Of a stretch of DNA of 64,000 nucleotides, positions 1 through 8,913 are shown piece after piece (positions within the stretch are counted from its first letter, which is position 1; every line of letters begins with the position of its first letter). The notes beneath the pieces were generated by a model. That model worked only from the letters and a program-made list of their open reading frames with translations, ran no database searches and was not told where the DNA came from. The stretch comes from Propionibacteriaceae bacterium. Lineage in GTDB: Bacteria; Actinomycetota; Actinomycetes; Propionibacteriales; Propionibacteriaceae. The position numbers and the translations under genes are program-made. The stretch is from the NCBI GenBank assembly GCA_905372155.1, contig CAJPNZ010000004.1:3602-67601 (forward strand), in the 5' to 3' direction.

Positions 1-147
1 TTTCCTGTTGACCCCGCCGCTGAAGTCGAACGAAACGGCGTGCTCGCGTTCGCTCATCGAATCGCACAGCGCGCACAGTTCTTCGAACCGCGTGGCCCCG
101 AGGCGAACCAGCTCATTCCTGGACGTCGGTTTCGGAATGACCTCCAC
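1..147 (-). CDS. ClbS/DfsB-like four-helix-bundle protein (N-terminal part, runs off left edge)
   Basis: Only about 49 codons are in the window. The reading starts at a GTG (145-147) preceded by AGAAGG. The N-terminus has an IPKPTSRNELVRLG stretch followed by FEELCALCDSMSE and SFDFSGG. This resembles the start of ClbS/DfsB (DUF1706) proteins, which usually begin with a P-x-T-x-x-E-L segment, a helix with L-x-x-L-x-D-S-x-S-E and an F-D-F-S turn. Family members are small four-helix proteins; ClbS itself protects against colibactin. The gene follows the carbonic anhydrase gene on the same strand after 42 nt and may be co-transcribed. Family assignment rests on a short fragment and remains tentative. 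Confidence 0.5.
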   Translation of the reverse strand, partial: MEVIPKPTSRNELVRLGATRFEELCALCDSMSEREHAVSFDFSGGVNRK

Positions 148-189
148 ATCCCTTCTCGGATTTTCGCAACGACACGGGCGGCGGGGCTT

Positions 190-678
190 TCAGAGGATCT
201 GCTCCAGCAGGCCGGTGTCCACGTCGTACATGAATCCTCCCACCTCGGCCCGGTTCTTGATCAGGGGATGGGCCAGCACCGCGGAGACGTCCTGCTTCAA
301 GCGGCTCATCTGGTCCGGGCTGGCGCCGAAACTCAGCCAGGTGGCGTCCATTCCGTTGCGCTCCGCGATCGACTGGTGCAACGCCTCGTCGGTCCCGGAC
401 ATCGCGCAGCGGGTGTGGGGGATGAGCATGATCCGTTCGACGTGAAGCAGCTGGACTGCCAGCACCAGGCCCGTCATTGTCCAGGGCGCCACCCAACCGC
501 CGGGGGAACGAAGGATCTTGGCGTCACCGGGACCGAGACCGACCATGGGCAACGGGTCTATGCGTGAATCCATGCAGGTGACGATCGCGACCCCGGCGTG
601 AGCGATGCCATCGGTTCCCTTCCGGGAGAAACTTTCCGCGTAGCCGCGGTTGGCGGAGAGCAGGTCGTCGAAACTCAT
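190..678 (-). CDS. Beta-class carbonic anhydrase
   Basis: Interconverts CO2 and bicarbonate with a catalytic zinc; cytosolic. At 162 residues it is a compact beta-CA. The family signature is complete: C35-x-D37-x-R39 in CMDSR, and H88-x2-C91 in HTRC, giving the two Cys and one His zinc ligands plus the Asp/Arg dyad. The start ATG (676-678) overlaps the stop of the upstream parC gene in an ATGA arrangement, so translation is probably coupled. In a propionic-type fermenter bicarbonate supply to carboxylases would be a plausible role; that is inference. No signal peptide is seen. Confidence 0.93.
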   Translation of the reverse strand: MSFDDLLSANRGYAESFSRKGTDGIAHAGVAIVTCMDSRIDPLPMVGLGPGDAKILRSPGGWVAPWTMTGLVLAVQLLHVERIMLIPHTRCAMSGTDEALHQSIAERNGMDATWLSFGASPDQMSRLKQDVSAVLAHPLIKNRAEVGGFMYDVDTGLLEQIL

Positions 679-3110
679 GGGATCAACTCAACCACTTCAG
701 GGGTGCGCCGAGCACCGAGCGCCTCGACCACCCCCTTCAGGGAAACACCGGAACCGTCGCGTTTCGGCGTGGGTTCCGGCAGGGCAACCGGCGTGCCGTC
801 CGAGGCCGCGGCGGTCACGAACCCGCCGATGGCGGCTGCGATGAGGGCCGTTTCCCCCTTCAGGAAACGCTGGCACCTGACCCCTCCGGTGGCCCGGCCC
901 TTGGTCGGGTACTCGGCCAGGGGGGTGACCTTGGCGCCGCCCGTGGTGTGTCCGAACAACGAATCCGGTGCCCCCGCGATCGTGACCACGAGGTCCGTTG
1001 CGGGATCCACCCCGCCGAAGAACAGCACCTTCGCCTCCGCTGAAAGCTTCACCCCGGCGACGCCGCCGCCCAGGCGTCCCTGTGGGCGCACCAGGTCGGC
1101 GGAGAAATGCAGCAGCTGCGCATCCGAGGTGATGAACGCCAGGTTCGGGGATTCCAGTTCCACCGCGCCCACGACCTGGTCGCCGTCCTCGAGGCGGATC
1201 ACGTCCCACGAATCCTTCCCGATCACCTCGGGATTGACCCGTTTGACCACGCCTCGCAGCGTCCCTAGGGCCAGGCCCGGCCCCCCGGGGTCGAGGGAGG
1301 TCAGGCCGACCACCCGTTCCCCCTGCTCCAGGGGCCACAGCTCCCGCGACTCGGAACCGCCCTGCAGGTTCGGTGCCGTGGCGGTCAGCGGCACTGTGGG
1401 AAGTTCGATGGCCCTGGCCCTCAGCAGGCGTCCCGTGTTGGTGATCACCCCGAATTCGGCGCGGGAGGTGACCCTGATCGCGGCCGCGATCACGTCGTGA
1501 GCGGCCCTGGGACCCGTCACGGGCAGGGGAACGGCGGAATCGGTGCGGGCCGCGCGTCCCGTGGTGGACAACAGCACCCAGCACGGCTCGTCGGGAACCT
1601 CCAGGGGGGCCGCCGACCTGACCACGCCGTCGGAGGCCAGCAGCACCGTCCTGCGGGGGGTTCCGAACCGCTCGGCCACCTCATCCAGTTCCGACGCCAC
1701 CAAGGCGTTCAGGACCGTGTCGTCGTCCAGGATGCGCTGCAACTCGTCGATGCGGGCGGCCAGTTCGTCGGCCTCAGCTTTCAATTCCAGCGTGGAATAC
1801 TTCGTCAGGCGACGCAGCTGCATGTCCAGGATGTGATTCGCCTGCACCTCGTCCAGGTCGAAGGCACCCATCAACCGGGTACGCGCTTCGGCGGCGTCTT
1901 CGCTGGAACGAACGATGGCGATGACCTCGTCGATGTCGACGATGGCCAGCAGCAGCCCCCTGACCAGGTGCAACCGTTCCCGGGCCTTGCCGAGGCGGTG
2001 CTGGGTGCGGCGGATCGTCACCTGGAGCCGGTGATCCAGGTAGACCTCCAACAGCTGCTTCAGGGTGAGGGTCCGTGGCTGCCCCTCCACGAGCGCCACC
2101 GCGTTGATGGCGAAGGTGTCCTCCAGCTTCGTCACCCGGTAGAGCTGCTCCAGCAGGGCCTCGGGGTTGATGCCGTTCTTGACCTCCACCACCAGCCTGG
2201 TGCCGTTGGCCAGATCGGTCAGGTCCTTCACCCCGGCGATGCCGACCAGTTTGCGCGAATCGATGCCCTTCTTGATCTGTTCGATGATCCTCTCCGGACC
2301 GACCAGGTAGGGCAGCTCGGTGATGACGATGCCGCGGCGGCGTGCCGAGACCCGTTCGATGCTGGCCCTGGCCCTCACCTTGAAGGAGCCACGTCCGGTG
2401 GCGTAGGCGTCACGGATGCCATCGAGACCGATTATCCTCCCCCCGCTGGGGAAATCGGGTCCGGGCAGGTGCCGCATCAGCTCCTCCAGGGAGACCTCCC
2501 GGTCCCTCAGGAGTGCCTTCAGCGCGGAGACCACCTCCCGGAGGTTGTGCGGGGCGATGTTGGTGGCCATTCCCACCGCGATCCCGGAGGCGCCGTTGAC
2601 CAGGAGGTTCGGCAGGGCCGCTGGCAACACCTCGGGTTCGGTGTCCTTGCCGTCGTAGTTCGGCCTGAAGTCGACGACGTCCTCGTCCAGACCCGCGGTC
2701 ATCGCCACCGCGGGATGGGCCATCCGGCACTCGGTGTAGCGCATCGCGGCCGGTCCCGCATCGAGCGACCCGAAATTGCCGTGACCGTCGACCAGGGGCA
2801 ACCGCATCGCCCACGGCTGCGCCATGCGCACCAGGGCGTCGTAGATGGCGCTGTCGCCGTGCGGATGCAGCACACCCATCACCTGACCGACTACACGGGC
2901 GCACTTCACGTGCCCCTTCTCGGGTCTGACGCCCATGTCGTCCATCGAGAACAGGATGCGTCGCTGGACGGGTTTCAGGCCGTCGCGCGCATCCGGCAGG
3001 GCGCGGGCGTAGATGACGGAGTAGGCGTACTCGAGGAAACTGGACTCCATCTCCTCGGTGACGTCGACGTCCAGGATGTGTTCCTCGAACTCCTCGGTGG
3101 TTTTGGCCAT
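675..3110 (-). CDS. parC: DNA topoisomerase IV subunit A (ParC-type GyrA paralogue)
   Basis: Type IIA topoisomerase A subunit of 811 residues: the DNA breakage-reunion half that works with an ATPase partner (ParE), which is not in this window. The N-terminal winged-helix/tower domain carries the active-site Arg-Tyr pair at about R124-Y125 (AMRYTECRM). The quinolone-pocket region reads VLHPHGDSAIYDALVRMAQ, with S87 and D91-type positions occupied by S and D. The C-terminal beta-pinwheel (about residue 480 onward) lacks a recognisable GyrA box, which favours ParC over GyrA. The gene starts 8 nt after an App1-like gene and overlaps the carbonic anhydrase gene by 4 nt. No good Shine-Dalgarno lies directly before the ATG; the nearest (AAGGAG) is 14 nt away. 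Confidence 0.88.
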   Translation of the reverse strand: MAKTTEEFEEHILDVDVTEEMESSFLEYAYSVIYARALPDARDGLKPVQRRILFSMDDMGVRPEKGHVKCARVVGQVMGVLHPHGDSAIYDALVRMAQPWAMRLPLVDGHGNFGSLDAGPAAMRYTECRMAHPAVAMTAGLDEDVVDFRPNYDGKDTEPEVLPAALPNLLVNGASGIAVGMATNIAPHNLREVVSALKALLRDREVSLEELMRHLPGPDFPSGGRIIGLDGIRDAYATGRGSFKVRARASIERVSARRRGIVITELPYLVGPERIIEQIKKGIDSRKLVGIAGVKDLTDLANGTRLVVEVKNGINPEALLEQLYRVTKLEDTFAINAVALVEGQPRTLTLKQLLEVYLDHRLQVTIRRTQHRLGKARERLHLVRGLLLAIVDIDEVIAIVRSSEDAAEARTRLMGAFDLDEVQANHILDMQLRRLTKYSTLELKAEADELAARIDELQRILDDDTVLNALVASELDEVAERFGTPRRTVLLASDGVVRSAAPLEVPDEPCWVLLSTTGRAARTDSAVPLPVTGPRAAHDVIAAAIRVTSRAEFGVITNTGRLLRARAIELPTVPLTATAPNLQGGSESRELWPLEQGERVVGLTSLDPGGPGLALGTLRGVVKRVNPEVIGKDSWDVIRLEDGDQVVGAVELESPNLAFITSDAQLLHFSADLVRPQGRLGGGVAGVKLSAEAKVLFFGGVDPATDLVVTIAGAPDSLFGHTTGGAKVTPLAEYPTKGRATGGVRCQRFLKGETALIAAAIGGFVTAAASDGTPVALPEPTPKRDGSGVSLKGVVEALGARRTPEVVELIP

Positions 3111-3118
3111 GGGTTGGT

Positions 3119-4159
3119 TCAGATCTCCTTGAGCCGGATCAACGGGCGTAGCTTATCGGCAAGTCCGTCCCCGTCGGGTGCGCGGACCTCCGGGGCCAGG
3201 TCGGGGGTCCAATCCCAGATGTCCGGAGTCTCGGTCAGGGTGCCGTGGGCCAGGGCGTGTTCGCCGGGGGTGAGCTGGCGGATCGCGCGGGCCACGACGT
3301 GGTCGGGCTGGAGGCTGGCGAACTCGGCGTACAGGTCCGGGTCGTGCTGGCCGTCGTCGCCGACCAGCAGCCAGCGGATGTTGGGCAGGTCCCGGGCGAG
3401 TTCTCGCAGGCAGGTGCGTTTGTGGTGGGCCCCGCTGCGGAACCAACCGGTGTTGGTCGGCCCCCAGTCGGTCAGCAGCAGTGCGCCGTGAGGGAAACCG
3501 TGGCGTTTCAGGAAGCGCGTGACCATGGGGTAGGTGTTCCAGGCACCCGTCGAGACGAGGATGAGCGGCGCACCCGGGTGGGCGGCGATCAGCTGTTGGA
3601 ACAGGCGTGACATGCCAGGGACGGCCTGACGGGCCTGTTCGGTCAGTACCAGGGAGTTCCAGGCCGCGACCATGGGGCGGGGAAGCCACGTGGACAGGAT
3701 GGTGTCGTCGATGTCCGAGACGATCCCGAAGGTCTGGTTCTCGTCGATCACATGGACCGGGGCCCAGTTCGAGGCCCCACCGGCACCCTCGATGAGCACC
3801 TGGTGCCATCCGACGGGCAGACCGTGGTCGCGGATCCGGACGTCTATGTAGCCGCCCCGGTCGGCTTGAACCGGGACCCTGAGATCCCCGATCACGATCT
3901 CGGCCCTGGAGGTCACCTTGGCGGCGGCGATGAAGTTGCGCCATCCGCGACGATGCAGCAGGTCGGTTGCCGCCTGCACGATTCCCGCGTCCTTCGGGGG
4001 TCGCAGCACGACCCGTGCGAGGACGCGAACCTGTCTGGTGGTGCCGAAACCGGTGTACGAGGTGATGCATTCCTGCCAGCCGCGGCGCAGCAGGAAACTG
4101 TTCAGCACCCGGTTCAGGCGATCCTCTATGCGGGCGGCGAAGAATGGCCGGGACTTCAT
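3119..4159 (-). CDS. App1-like (DUF2183) phosphatase
   Basis: A 346-residue protein of the App1/DUF2183 family. In yeast the founding member is a phosphatidate phosphatase; bacterial members are HAD-type phosphatases of uncertain substrate. The HAD nucleophile motif DxDxT is present at residues 149-153 (DIDDT), preceded by FGIVS. Motif II is LILVSTGAW and a later VGDDGQHDPDLY segment supplies the acidic HAD motif. The N-terminal ~140 residues form a beta-rich DUF2183-type domain. No signal peptide or membrane segment is seen. A TAAATT hexamer (4168-4173, read on the minus strand) ends 8 nt before the ATG and may give a nearly leaderless message. The gene is first in a minus-strand run with parC and carbonic anhydrase. 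Confidence 0.8.
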   Translation of the reverse strand: MKSRPFFAARIEDRLNRVLNSFLLRRGWQECITSYTGFGTTRQVRVLARVVLRPPKDAGIVQAATDLLHRRGWRNFIAAAKVTSRAEIVIGDLRVPVQADRGGYIDVRIRDHGLPVGWHQVLIEGAGGASNWAPVHVIDENQTFGIVSDIDDTILSTWLPRPMVAAWNSLVLTEQARQAVPGMSRLFQQLIAAHPGAPLILVSTGAWNTYPMVTRFLKRHGFPHGALLLTDWGPTNTGWFRSGAHHKRTCLRELARDLPNIRWLLVGDDGQHDPDLYAEFASLQPDHVVARAIRQLTPGEHALAHGTLTETPDIWDWTPDLAPEVRAPDGDGLADKLRPLIRLKEI

Positions 4160-4189
4160 GGTGTCTCAATTTAGTGGAAGAATGGCCGG

Positions 4190-4768
4190 GTGATTCAGCT
4201 GTCCCCCGAGGCCTCCATGGCCGCTGCACTCAAGAAAGAGGTGGAGGACTGCCGGTTCTTCCCTGAACTCGTCTGGGCGAGCATTTCCGGGGCGTTGGGT
4301 CAGCAGAGAATGCTCGGCTACCTCGTGCATCACGAGGCCAGCTTTGCGACGGGCGACCTGCAGCGGCACCTCACGGCGCTCGTCATCACGGACAGGCAGC
4401 TGATCATCAGCCACACCGACGAGCAGGATGCCGGCTATCCGGATCGCGCCATAACCAGCGCGGAGGTGGTCGCCCTCAGGGCCGTCCACTCCGTCGTGGT
4501 GACCCGCTCCGTGCACCACCCCGAGAAGTATCCCGCCAACGGATCGCAGCTCGTCGAGGCCTGGCTCACCCTGGCGTGGGGGGCCGCATCCCGGCTGGAC
4601 ATCGGTCCTGCGACATGCGAGGACCCGCAGTGCGAGGCGGATCACGGATGGACCGGAATGTCGGTCCCCAACGACCTGACCGTACGGATGAGCCCCGCGG
4701 GTGACGGATGGCAGAGCGTCGACAAGCTCATGGCTTTTGGTTCCCTGCTGCAGGAGCACGTCGGATGA
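4190..4768 (+). CDS. DUF5998 family protein
   Basis: A 192-residue actinobacterial conserved protein with no characterised function. It starts at GTG 4190; an in-frame ATG at 4217 is a possible alternative start and would remove nine residues. Recognisable family text includes EVEDCRFFPELV, a helical DUF core and a beta-rich LTALVITDRQLIISHTDE segment resembling a PH-like strand set, followed by VTRSVHHPEKY. It is soluble with no signal peptide. Its stop overlaps the ATG of the phosphodiesterase gene (ATGA at 4765-4768), a coupling that suggests a shared physiological role. Family call is by recognition of the sequence; function is unknown. Confidence 0.75.
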   Translation: MIQLSPEASMAAALKKEVEDCRFFPELVWASISGALGQQRMLGYLVHHEASFATGDLQRHLTALVITDRQLIISHTDEQDAGYPDRAITSAEVVALRAVHSVVVTRSVHHPEKYPANGSQLVEAWLTLAWGAASRLDIGPATCEDPQCEADHGWTGMSVPNDLTVRMSPAGDGWQSVDKLMAFGSLLQEHVG

Positions 4769-5877
4769 GCGGCCTCGTGCTGCCCGATTACGAGGGTGCC
4801 TGCCTGAACAATCTGCTGCCCAGCGTCGCGGCCCGCCTGCTGGGGGAAGCCCCGGTGCTCGACGTGCCGCGGGCGGTGCGATACGTCATCCTGCTGATCG
4901 ACGGTCTGGGCTGGTTTCCCGTCGCCGAGCACAGCCACGACAGCGACCTGTTCGCCCCGGGACTGGGAAAAGCCACACGCCTGACATGCGCGGTGCCCTC
5001 GACCACCGCGACATCCCTGACCAGCATCGGGTGCGGTTCCGCTCCCGGGAGCCACGGGGTGGTCGGCTATTCCTTTCTCGACCCGGACCGCCGCTGCGTG
5101 GTGAACGCCCTGACGTGGGCGGGCGGCCCCGCCGATGTCGAGAGTTTCGCCTGCGAGCCGACGCTCTACCAGCGGATGCGTTCCCGGGGTCTCACCAGCG
5201 GCTGCGTCAGTCTCGCCCGGTTCAAGGGCAGCGGTCTCCAGAGGCTGGCCTTCGGCGGGGCCGAACACATCGGGGTGGAGACGGAGGGTGATCACCGGGA
5301 ATTCATCGACCTGGTCGCGGGGACCCTGCGCGACCACGAGGTGGTCTACGCCTACGAACGCAGCCTCGACCACAGCGGGCACGCCCACGGGGTGGGAAGC
5401 TGGCAGTGGCTGGACTCCTTGGCCCGGGCGGAGGAACTCGTCACGGACCTGGTGGAAGCGCTCCCGGACGACACGTGCCTGCTGGTCACGGGCGACCACG
5501 GCATGGTCGATGTCCCCGAGCAGCACCAGATCACGATCGAGGACCACCCGGGGCTGATGGGAGCCTGGCGGGTGGGAGGCGAACCCAGGTTCCGGCAGCT
5601 CTACGACCAGCGACCCGAGCGACTCGCCAAGGCCTGGGCCTCGGAGCTGGGGGAGCGGGCAGAGGTGTGGCTGCGCGACGACGCGATCGAGGCGGGCTGG
5701 TTCGGTGATGTGACCGACCGGGTCCGTTCCCGCATCGGTGACGTGCTTGTAGTCATGCAGGGCGACTGGGCCGTCCACACCCGGAATCTCCCGAAGGAGT
5801 TCGGGCTCCGCGGCCAGCACGGCTCCCTCACGGCCGCCGAGATGTACGTGCCGCTCTTCGTGTTCGGGCCGGAATGA
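4765..5877 (+). CDS. Alkaline-phosphatase-superfamily nucleotide pyrophosphatase/phosphodiesterase
   Basis: A 370-residue member of the alkaline phosphatase/NPP superfamily (type I phosphodiesterase fold). Metal site signatures: LLIDGLGW near residue 40 (first Asp), a catalytic Thr in STTATSLTSIGCG, DHSGHAHG (Asp and two His) and TGDHGMVDVP (Asp-His). Together these fit the two-metal phosphoesterase site. The chosen ATG at 4765 has AGGAG at 4752-4756 and overlaps the DUF5998 stop; a longer in-frame start at 4708 lies inside DUF5998 and is unlikely. No export signal is seen, so it probably acts in the cytoplasm. Substrate is not predictable from sequence. The next gene overlaps by ATGA. Confidence 0.82.
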   Translation: MSGLVLPDYEGACLNNLLPSVAARLLGEAPVLDVPRAVRYVILLIDGLGWFPVAEHSHDSDLFAPGLGKATRLTCAVPSTTATSLTSIGCGSAPGSHGVVGYSFLDPDRRCVVNALTWAGGPADVESFACEPTLYQRMRSRGLTSGCVSLARFKGSGLQRLAFGGAEHIGVETEGDHREFIDLVAGTLRDHEVVYAYERSLDHSGHAHGVGSWQWLDSLARAEELVTDLVEALPDDTCLLVTGDHGMVDVPEQHQITIEDHPGLMGAWRVGGEPRFRQLYDQRPERLAKAWASELGERAEVWLRDDAIEAGWFGDVTDRVRSRIGDVLVVMQGDWAVHTRNLPKEFGLRGQHGSLTAAEMYVPLFVFGPE

Positions 5878-7106
5878 TGCACGTCGCGCTGCTGATAGAC
5901 GACTTCTTTCCCTCCTCCGGGGGGATCGGCCGCTCCGTCGAGACCCAGATCCAGGAACTCACGGATCTGGGACACCGGGTGAGCCTCATAGCCCCTGACC
6001 GGCACTTGGAGAAACCCCGGAGCTGCCGCGTCATCGAGTGCCCGACCATCTATGTCGAGGGGCTTCCCGCGCACCTGAGCATCCTGCACAACTCGGAACG
6101 CCGCGCCCGGCTGATCACGAAGTGCGCGCGCTTCGACGTGGTGCACACGCAAACCGAACGAGGGGCCCTGATCCTGGGAGCCAGGATCGCGAGACTCCAG
6201 GGCATCCCGCACCTCCACACCTTCCACGCCAATGTCGCGGGCACCCACCAGACCGTCAAGGCCGCCATCTTCGGCACCTGGCTCTACCAGTTCCTCATCA
6301 ATCCGTTGCTCACCAGGGCGGCGGGGCGGGCCTCCAGCCGCTCCCGGTTGGTGTCCCGGGTCCAGGAACCCGGCGGGCTGGCGGCACGGATGGACTGGGC
6401 CTCCTTCGCAGACATAGCGGGCAAGGTCGACGCCTGGACCGTTCCCAGCCCCTTCATGAAGGACCTGGTCGAGACCGCCGCCACCCACCGGGTTCCCGGG
6501 TACGTGGTCCCCACCGGCGTCGGCCGGGGCATGTTGGAGGCCATCGCCCAAGCTCGCAGAGAACGATCCGACGAGACGGTGCGGTTCACGACCGTCGGGC
6601 GGCTGGCCAAGGAGAAACGCCTGGACGTCCTGGTGCGGGCCTTCCGGCGCGCCGACATACCGGGCTCGGAGCTGGTGATCGTCGGGGACGGCGACCAACG
6701 TCCCCTGCTCAGAATGCTGGCCGCGGGCGCCCGCAACATCGACTTCCGGGGTCATCTGCGTTCCCTGGACGCGATCGCCTACGAACTGGTCAACTCCGAC
6801 GTGTTCGTGTTGACGAGCCACCGGTTCGACTCCCAGGCGCTGGTGCTCTCCGAGGCCGTGGCGGCGGAGCTCCCGATCCTCTACTGCGACGACCGCCTGA
6901 CCGTGGCAACCTCACCGGAATCCGCGCTCCTGACCGAACCGGATGTCAGCTCCCTAGCGGCCGGGATGCGGCGGCTCGCTGATCCCGGACGGCGCGCCGC
7001 GATGCGTTCCGCTTCCCGCGGTCTGCTCGAAGAACTGACCCCTCGGCACACCGCCAAGGCATACGTTTCCATCTACGAGGAGCTGATCGGAGCCATGAGT
7101 GCCTGA
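5874..7106 (+). CDS. Glycosyltransferase family 4
   Basis: A 410-residue GT-B-fold retaining glycosyltransferase. The N-terminal Rossmann half opens with VALLIDDFFPSSGGIGRSVE, the usual Gly-rich acceptor loop of GT4. The C-terminal half has TTVGRLAKEKRLDVLVRAF, LVIVGDGDQRPLL and a SQALVLSEAVAAELPIL segment containing the nucleotide-sugar-binding E-x7-E region in altered form. It may mannosylate a lipid or glycolipid; DUF5998, phosphodiesterase and this gene are chained by ATGA overlaps, so a lipid or sugar-phosphate pathway is plausible but not proven. The donor and acceptor cannot be named. Start is ATG 5874 (ATGATG, the second ATG at 5877 is equally possible). Confidence 0.85.
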   Translation: MMHVALLIDDFFPSSGGIGRSVETQIQELTDLGHRVSLIAPDRHLEKPRSCRVIECPTIYVEGLPAHLSILHNSERRARLITKCARFDVVHTQTERGALILGARIARLQGIPHLHTFHANVAGTHQTVKAAIFGTWLYQFLINPLLTRAAGRASSRSRLVSRVQEPGGLAARMDWASFADIAGKVDAWTVPSPFMKDLVETAATHRVPGYVVPTGVGRGMLEAIAQARRERSDETVRFTTVGRLAKEKRLDVLVRAFRRADIPGSELVIVGDGDQRPLLRMLAAGARNIDFRGHLRSLDAIAYELVNSDVFVLTSHRFDSQALVLSEAVAAELPILYCDDRLTVATSPESALLTEPDVSSLAAGMRRLADPGRRAAMRSASRGLLEELTPRHTAKAYVSIYEELIGAMSA

Positions 7107-7737
7107 ACTCGTCTTCCACACCGGTCCCATGGACTGCGGGAAGTCGACCCTCGCCCTGCAGTTCGACCACACCCAGTCCACGCACGGCAGACAGGGCCGG
7201 ATCTTCACGTCCCGGGACCGCTCGGGCAAGGCGCGTGTCTCCTCCCGGCTGGGGCTCGACGCGCCAGCCACCGAGGTGGACGAGGGATTCAACTTCTGGA
7301 CCCATGTCATATCCCAGTTGGTGGCGGGCAGGCGGGTCGACTACCTCGTCTGCGACGAGGCACAGTTCTACACGGGGGAGCAGGTGGAGCAGCTCGCCCG
7401 GATCGTGGACGAGCTGCAGATCGACGTCTACACCTTCGGGATCCTCGCGGACTTCAGGACCAGGTTGTTCCCCGGATCGCAACGGTTGGTGGAACTGGCC
7501 GACCGTGTGGAAACCCTTCCCCTGGGACCGCTGTGCTGGTGTGGGGAGAAGGGAACTCACAACGCCCGAACCGTTGATGGTCTGATGGTCACGGAGGGCT
7601 CTCAGGTGGTGGTTGGCGACACCGGACCGGGAGAGATCCGCTACGAGGTGTTGTGTCGGGCTCATCACCGGCGAGGTATGACAGCGACCAAGGCCCGCGC
7701 AACCCTGGGGGAGGACCCGCTTCCCTTCGGGGATTGA
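7099..7737 (+). CDS. tdk: Thymidine kinase (type II)
   Basis: Phosphorylates thymidine to dTMP with ATP in pyrimidine salvage. The Walker A motif is GPMDCGKST (residues 9-17), the Walker B/catalytic segment is DYLVCDEAQFYT, and a zinc-binding pair is visible as CWCGEKG and CRAHH. A substrate lasso region follows the first zinc knuckle (HNARTVDG). Length (212) is normal for the family. The GTG start (7099) lies within the end of the glycosyltransferase gene with an 8-nt overlap; GGAG at 7090-7093 would serve as ribosome site. No relation to the glycosyltransferase is evident beyond co-transcription. Confidence 0.92.
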   Translation: MPELVFHTGPMDCGKSTLALQFDHTQSTHGRQGRIFTSRDRSGKARVSSRLGLDAPATEVDEGFNFWTHVISQLVAGRRVDYLVCDEAQFYTGEQVEQLARIVDELQIDVYTFGILADFRTRLFPGSQRLVELADRVETLPLGPLCWCGEKGTHNARTVDGLMVTEGSQVVVGDTGPGEIRYEVLCRAHHRRGMTATKARATLGEDPLPFGD

Positions 7738-7869
7738 ATAGGGCCTCGTGACGTGTCGAGGATCGTGGCGGATAGCGGACGGCACAAGACCATTCGCTCG
7801 AGGGAATGGCATGGTCAGCTCGTGACAGTGCACAGCCGCCGATGCCAGCCCCTCGACCTCTGGGAGAAT

Positions 7870-8769
7870 TCAGTGGGCTGGGCCGCCGAACATGATTTCG
7901 TCCCAGCTCGGGACACGAGCTCTGCGGCGATGACGTGACCTGGGCTGTGGAGAGGTGTCCTCGGTATCGATCAGCGACTCCTGCGGTGATCCGATGAGGG
8001 AGGTTTCGACGGTTTCGGTGACGTCAGCCTCAGGTATTCCCGCAAAATCGTCGATGACCTCCGTCTCCTCGAAGTCGTCCTCGTCCGGGGCATGGTCTCC
8101 GCGTTCCTGAGCTGCTTCCTCCGCCGACTCGTCGTCGAGACCGACGTAGATCCGTACCGAGTCCTCACTCACACCACTCAACATGTCGTAGAGGTCATCG
8201 AGCTCGGACGTTGCGGGTCCTTCATCGAAGCTGTCGGTGGGAACATCATCGCCCGGAAGGGCCGGAGGAGTGGTGGGTTGTGTGGTTGCACGGACCAGGG
8301 CGAACTCATCGTCGAAATCGACGGTGTTCTCGTTGTCGGGGTCCTTGCTACCCGGTACCTCCTCACCGATCATCCATCGGGCGTCCGGGTTGTCGGCGAT
8401 GGTGAAGCGGCCTCGGGGATCGAAGATGAATTCTGCTCGGCGCTCGTGGCTCGCCAACACTCCCACCAGTCTCCACTTGCGGTCAGGTTCCCGCCACGAG
8501 TCCCAGGCGATGCCCTCCGAATCGATGCCTCGGGCCTGGAGACGAGCTGAGATCAGTTCTTGAAGGCGACGATGACCTGATCCGTCTCCGCGACGTCTGA
8601 CCGCACACTCCAAGGCAGTGATCGTCATGTGTTCGCGTTCCGCCAGCACGGGAAGGGCGAACCCCTCGATCCGCGCCGGCTCCACTCCGGCTTCCGTGGC
8701 CACCTCGGTGAGCGTGGCCCCTCCGCGGATGCGGGACTGGATTTCCCGCGGGCTCAATGCGCTGTCCAT
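7870..8769 (-). CDS. sepH: SepH-type cell division protein (N-terminally short)
   Basis: SepH (DUF3071) binds FtsZ and stimulates Z-ring assembly in Streptomyces and Mycobacterium. The helix-turn-helix core starts at residue 2: SALSPREIQSRIRGGATLTEVATEAGV, followed by PVLAERE, then WDSWREPDRKWRL and a long acidic disordered linker. The conserved C-terminal tail is VPSWDEIMFGG. The ATG at 8767-8769 has GGGGAG six nt upstream. Typical SepH proteins have about 50 further N-terminal residues (a small beta domain) before the S/L-R-P-R-E-I-Q motif; no reading frame upstream encodes them here. Length 299. The 132 nt between this stop and tdk hold only a weak hairpin (CCATTC/GAATGG at 7790-7809). Confidence 0.87.
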   Translation of the reverse strand: MDSALSPREIQSRIRGGATLTEVATEAGVEPARIEGFALPVLAEREHMTITALECAVRRRGDGSGHRRLQELISARLQARGIDSEGIAWDSWREPDRKWRLVGVLASHERRAEFIFDPRGRFTIADNPDARWMIGEEVPGSKDPDNENTVDFDDEFALVRATTQPTTPPALPGDDVPTDSFDEGPATSELDDLYDMLSGVSEDSVRIYVGLDDESAEEAAQERGDHAPDEDDFEETEVIDDFAGIPEADVTETVETSLIGSPQESLIDTEDTSPQPRSRHRRRARVPSWDEIMFGGPAH

Positions 8770-8830
8770 GCAAACTCCCCTGTGTGTCTGGTTGAACAAC
8801 CTACCAGCCGACACCGCCGGAACCCGGGAC

Positions 8831-8858
8831 TTGCGCCACGCTCAGGATGTGGTACACA
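8831..8858 (+). promoter_or_regulatory. Sigma-70-type promoter for the DUF4193 gene
   Basis: TTGCGC at 8831-8836 and TACACA(T) at 8853-8858 are separated by 16 nt. They lie 55 nt upstream of the DUF4193 start in the divergent gap with sepH. The match to the actinobacterial consensus is moderate. Confidence 0.5.
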
Positions 8859-8913
8859 TAGCCCCGATCAATTTCGGGACGAACCGGCGGCGAGACCAGG
8901 AGGGATCACGGAC

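Noticed and set aside
1497..3491. A 664-codon plus-strand frame opposite parC and App1
   Set aside because: Shadow of well-supported minus-strand genes; no domain text.
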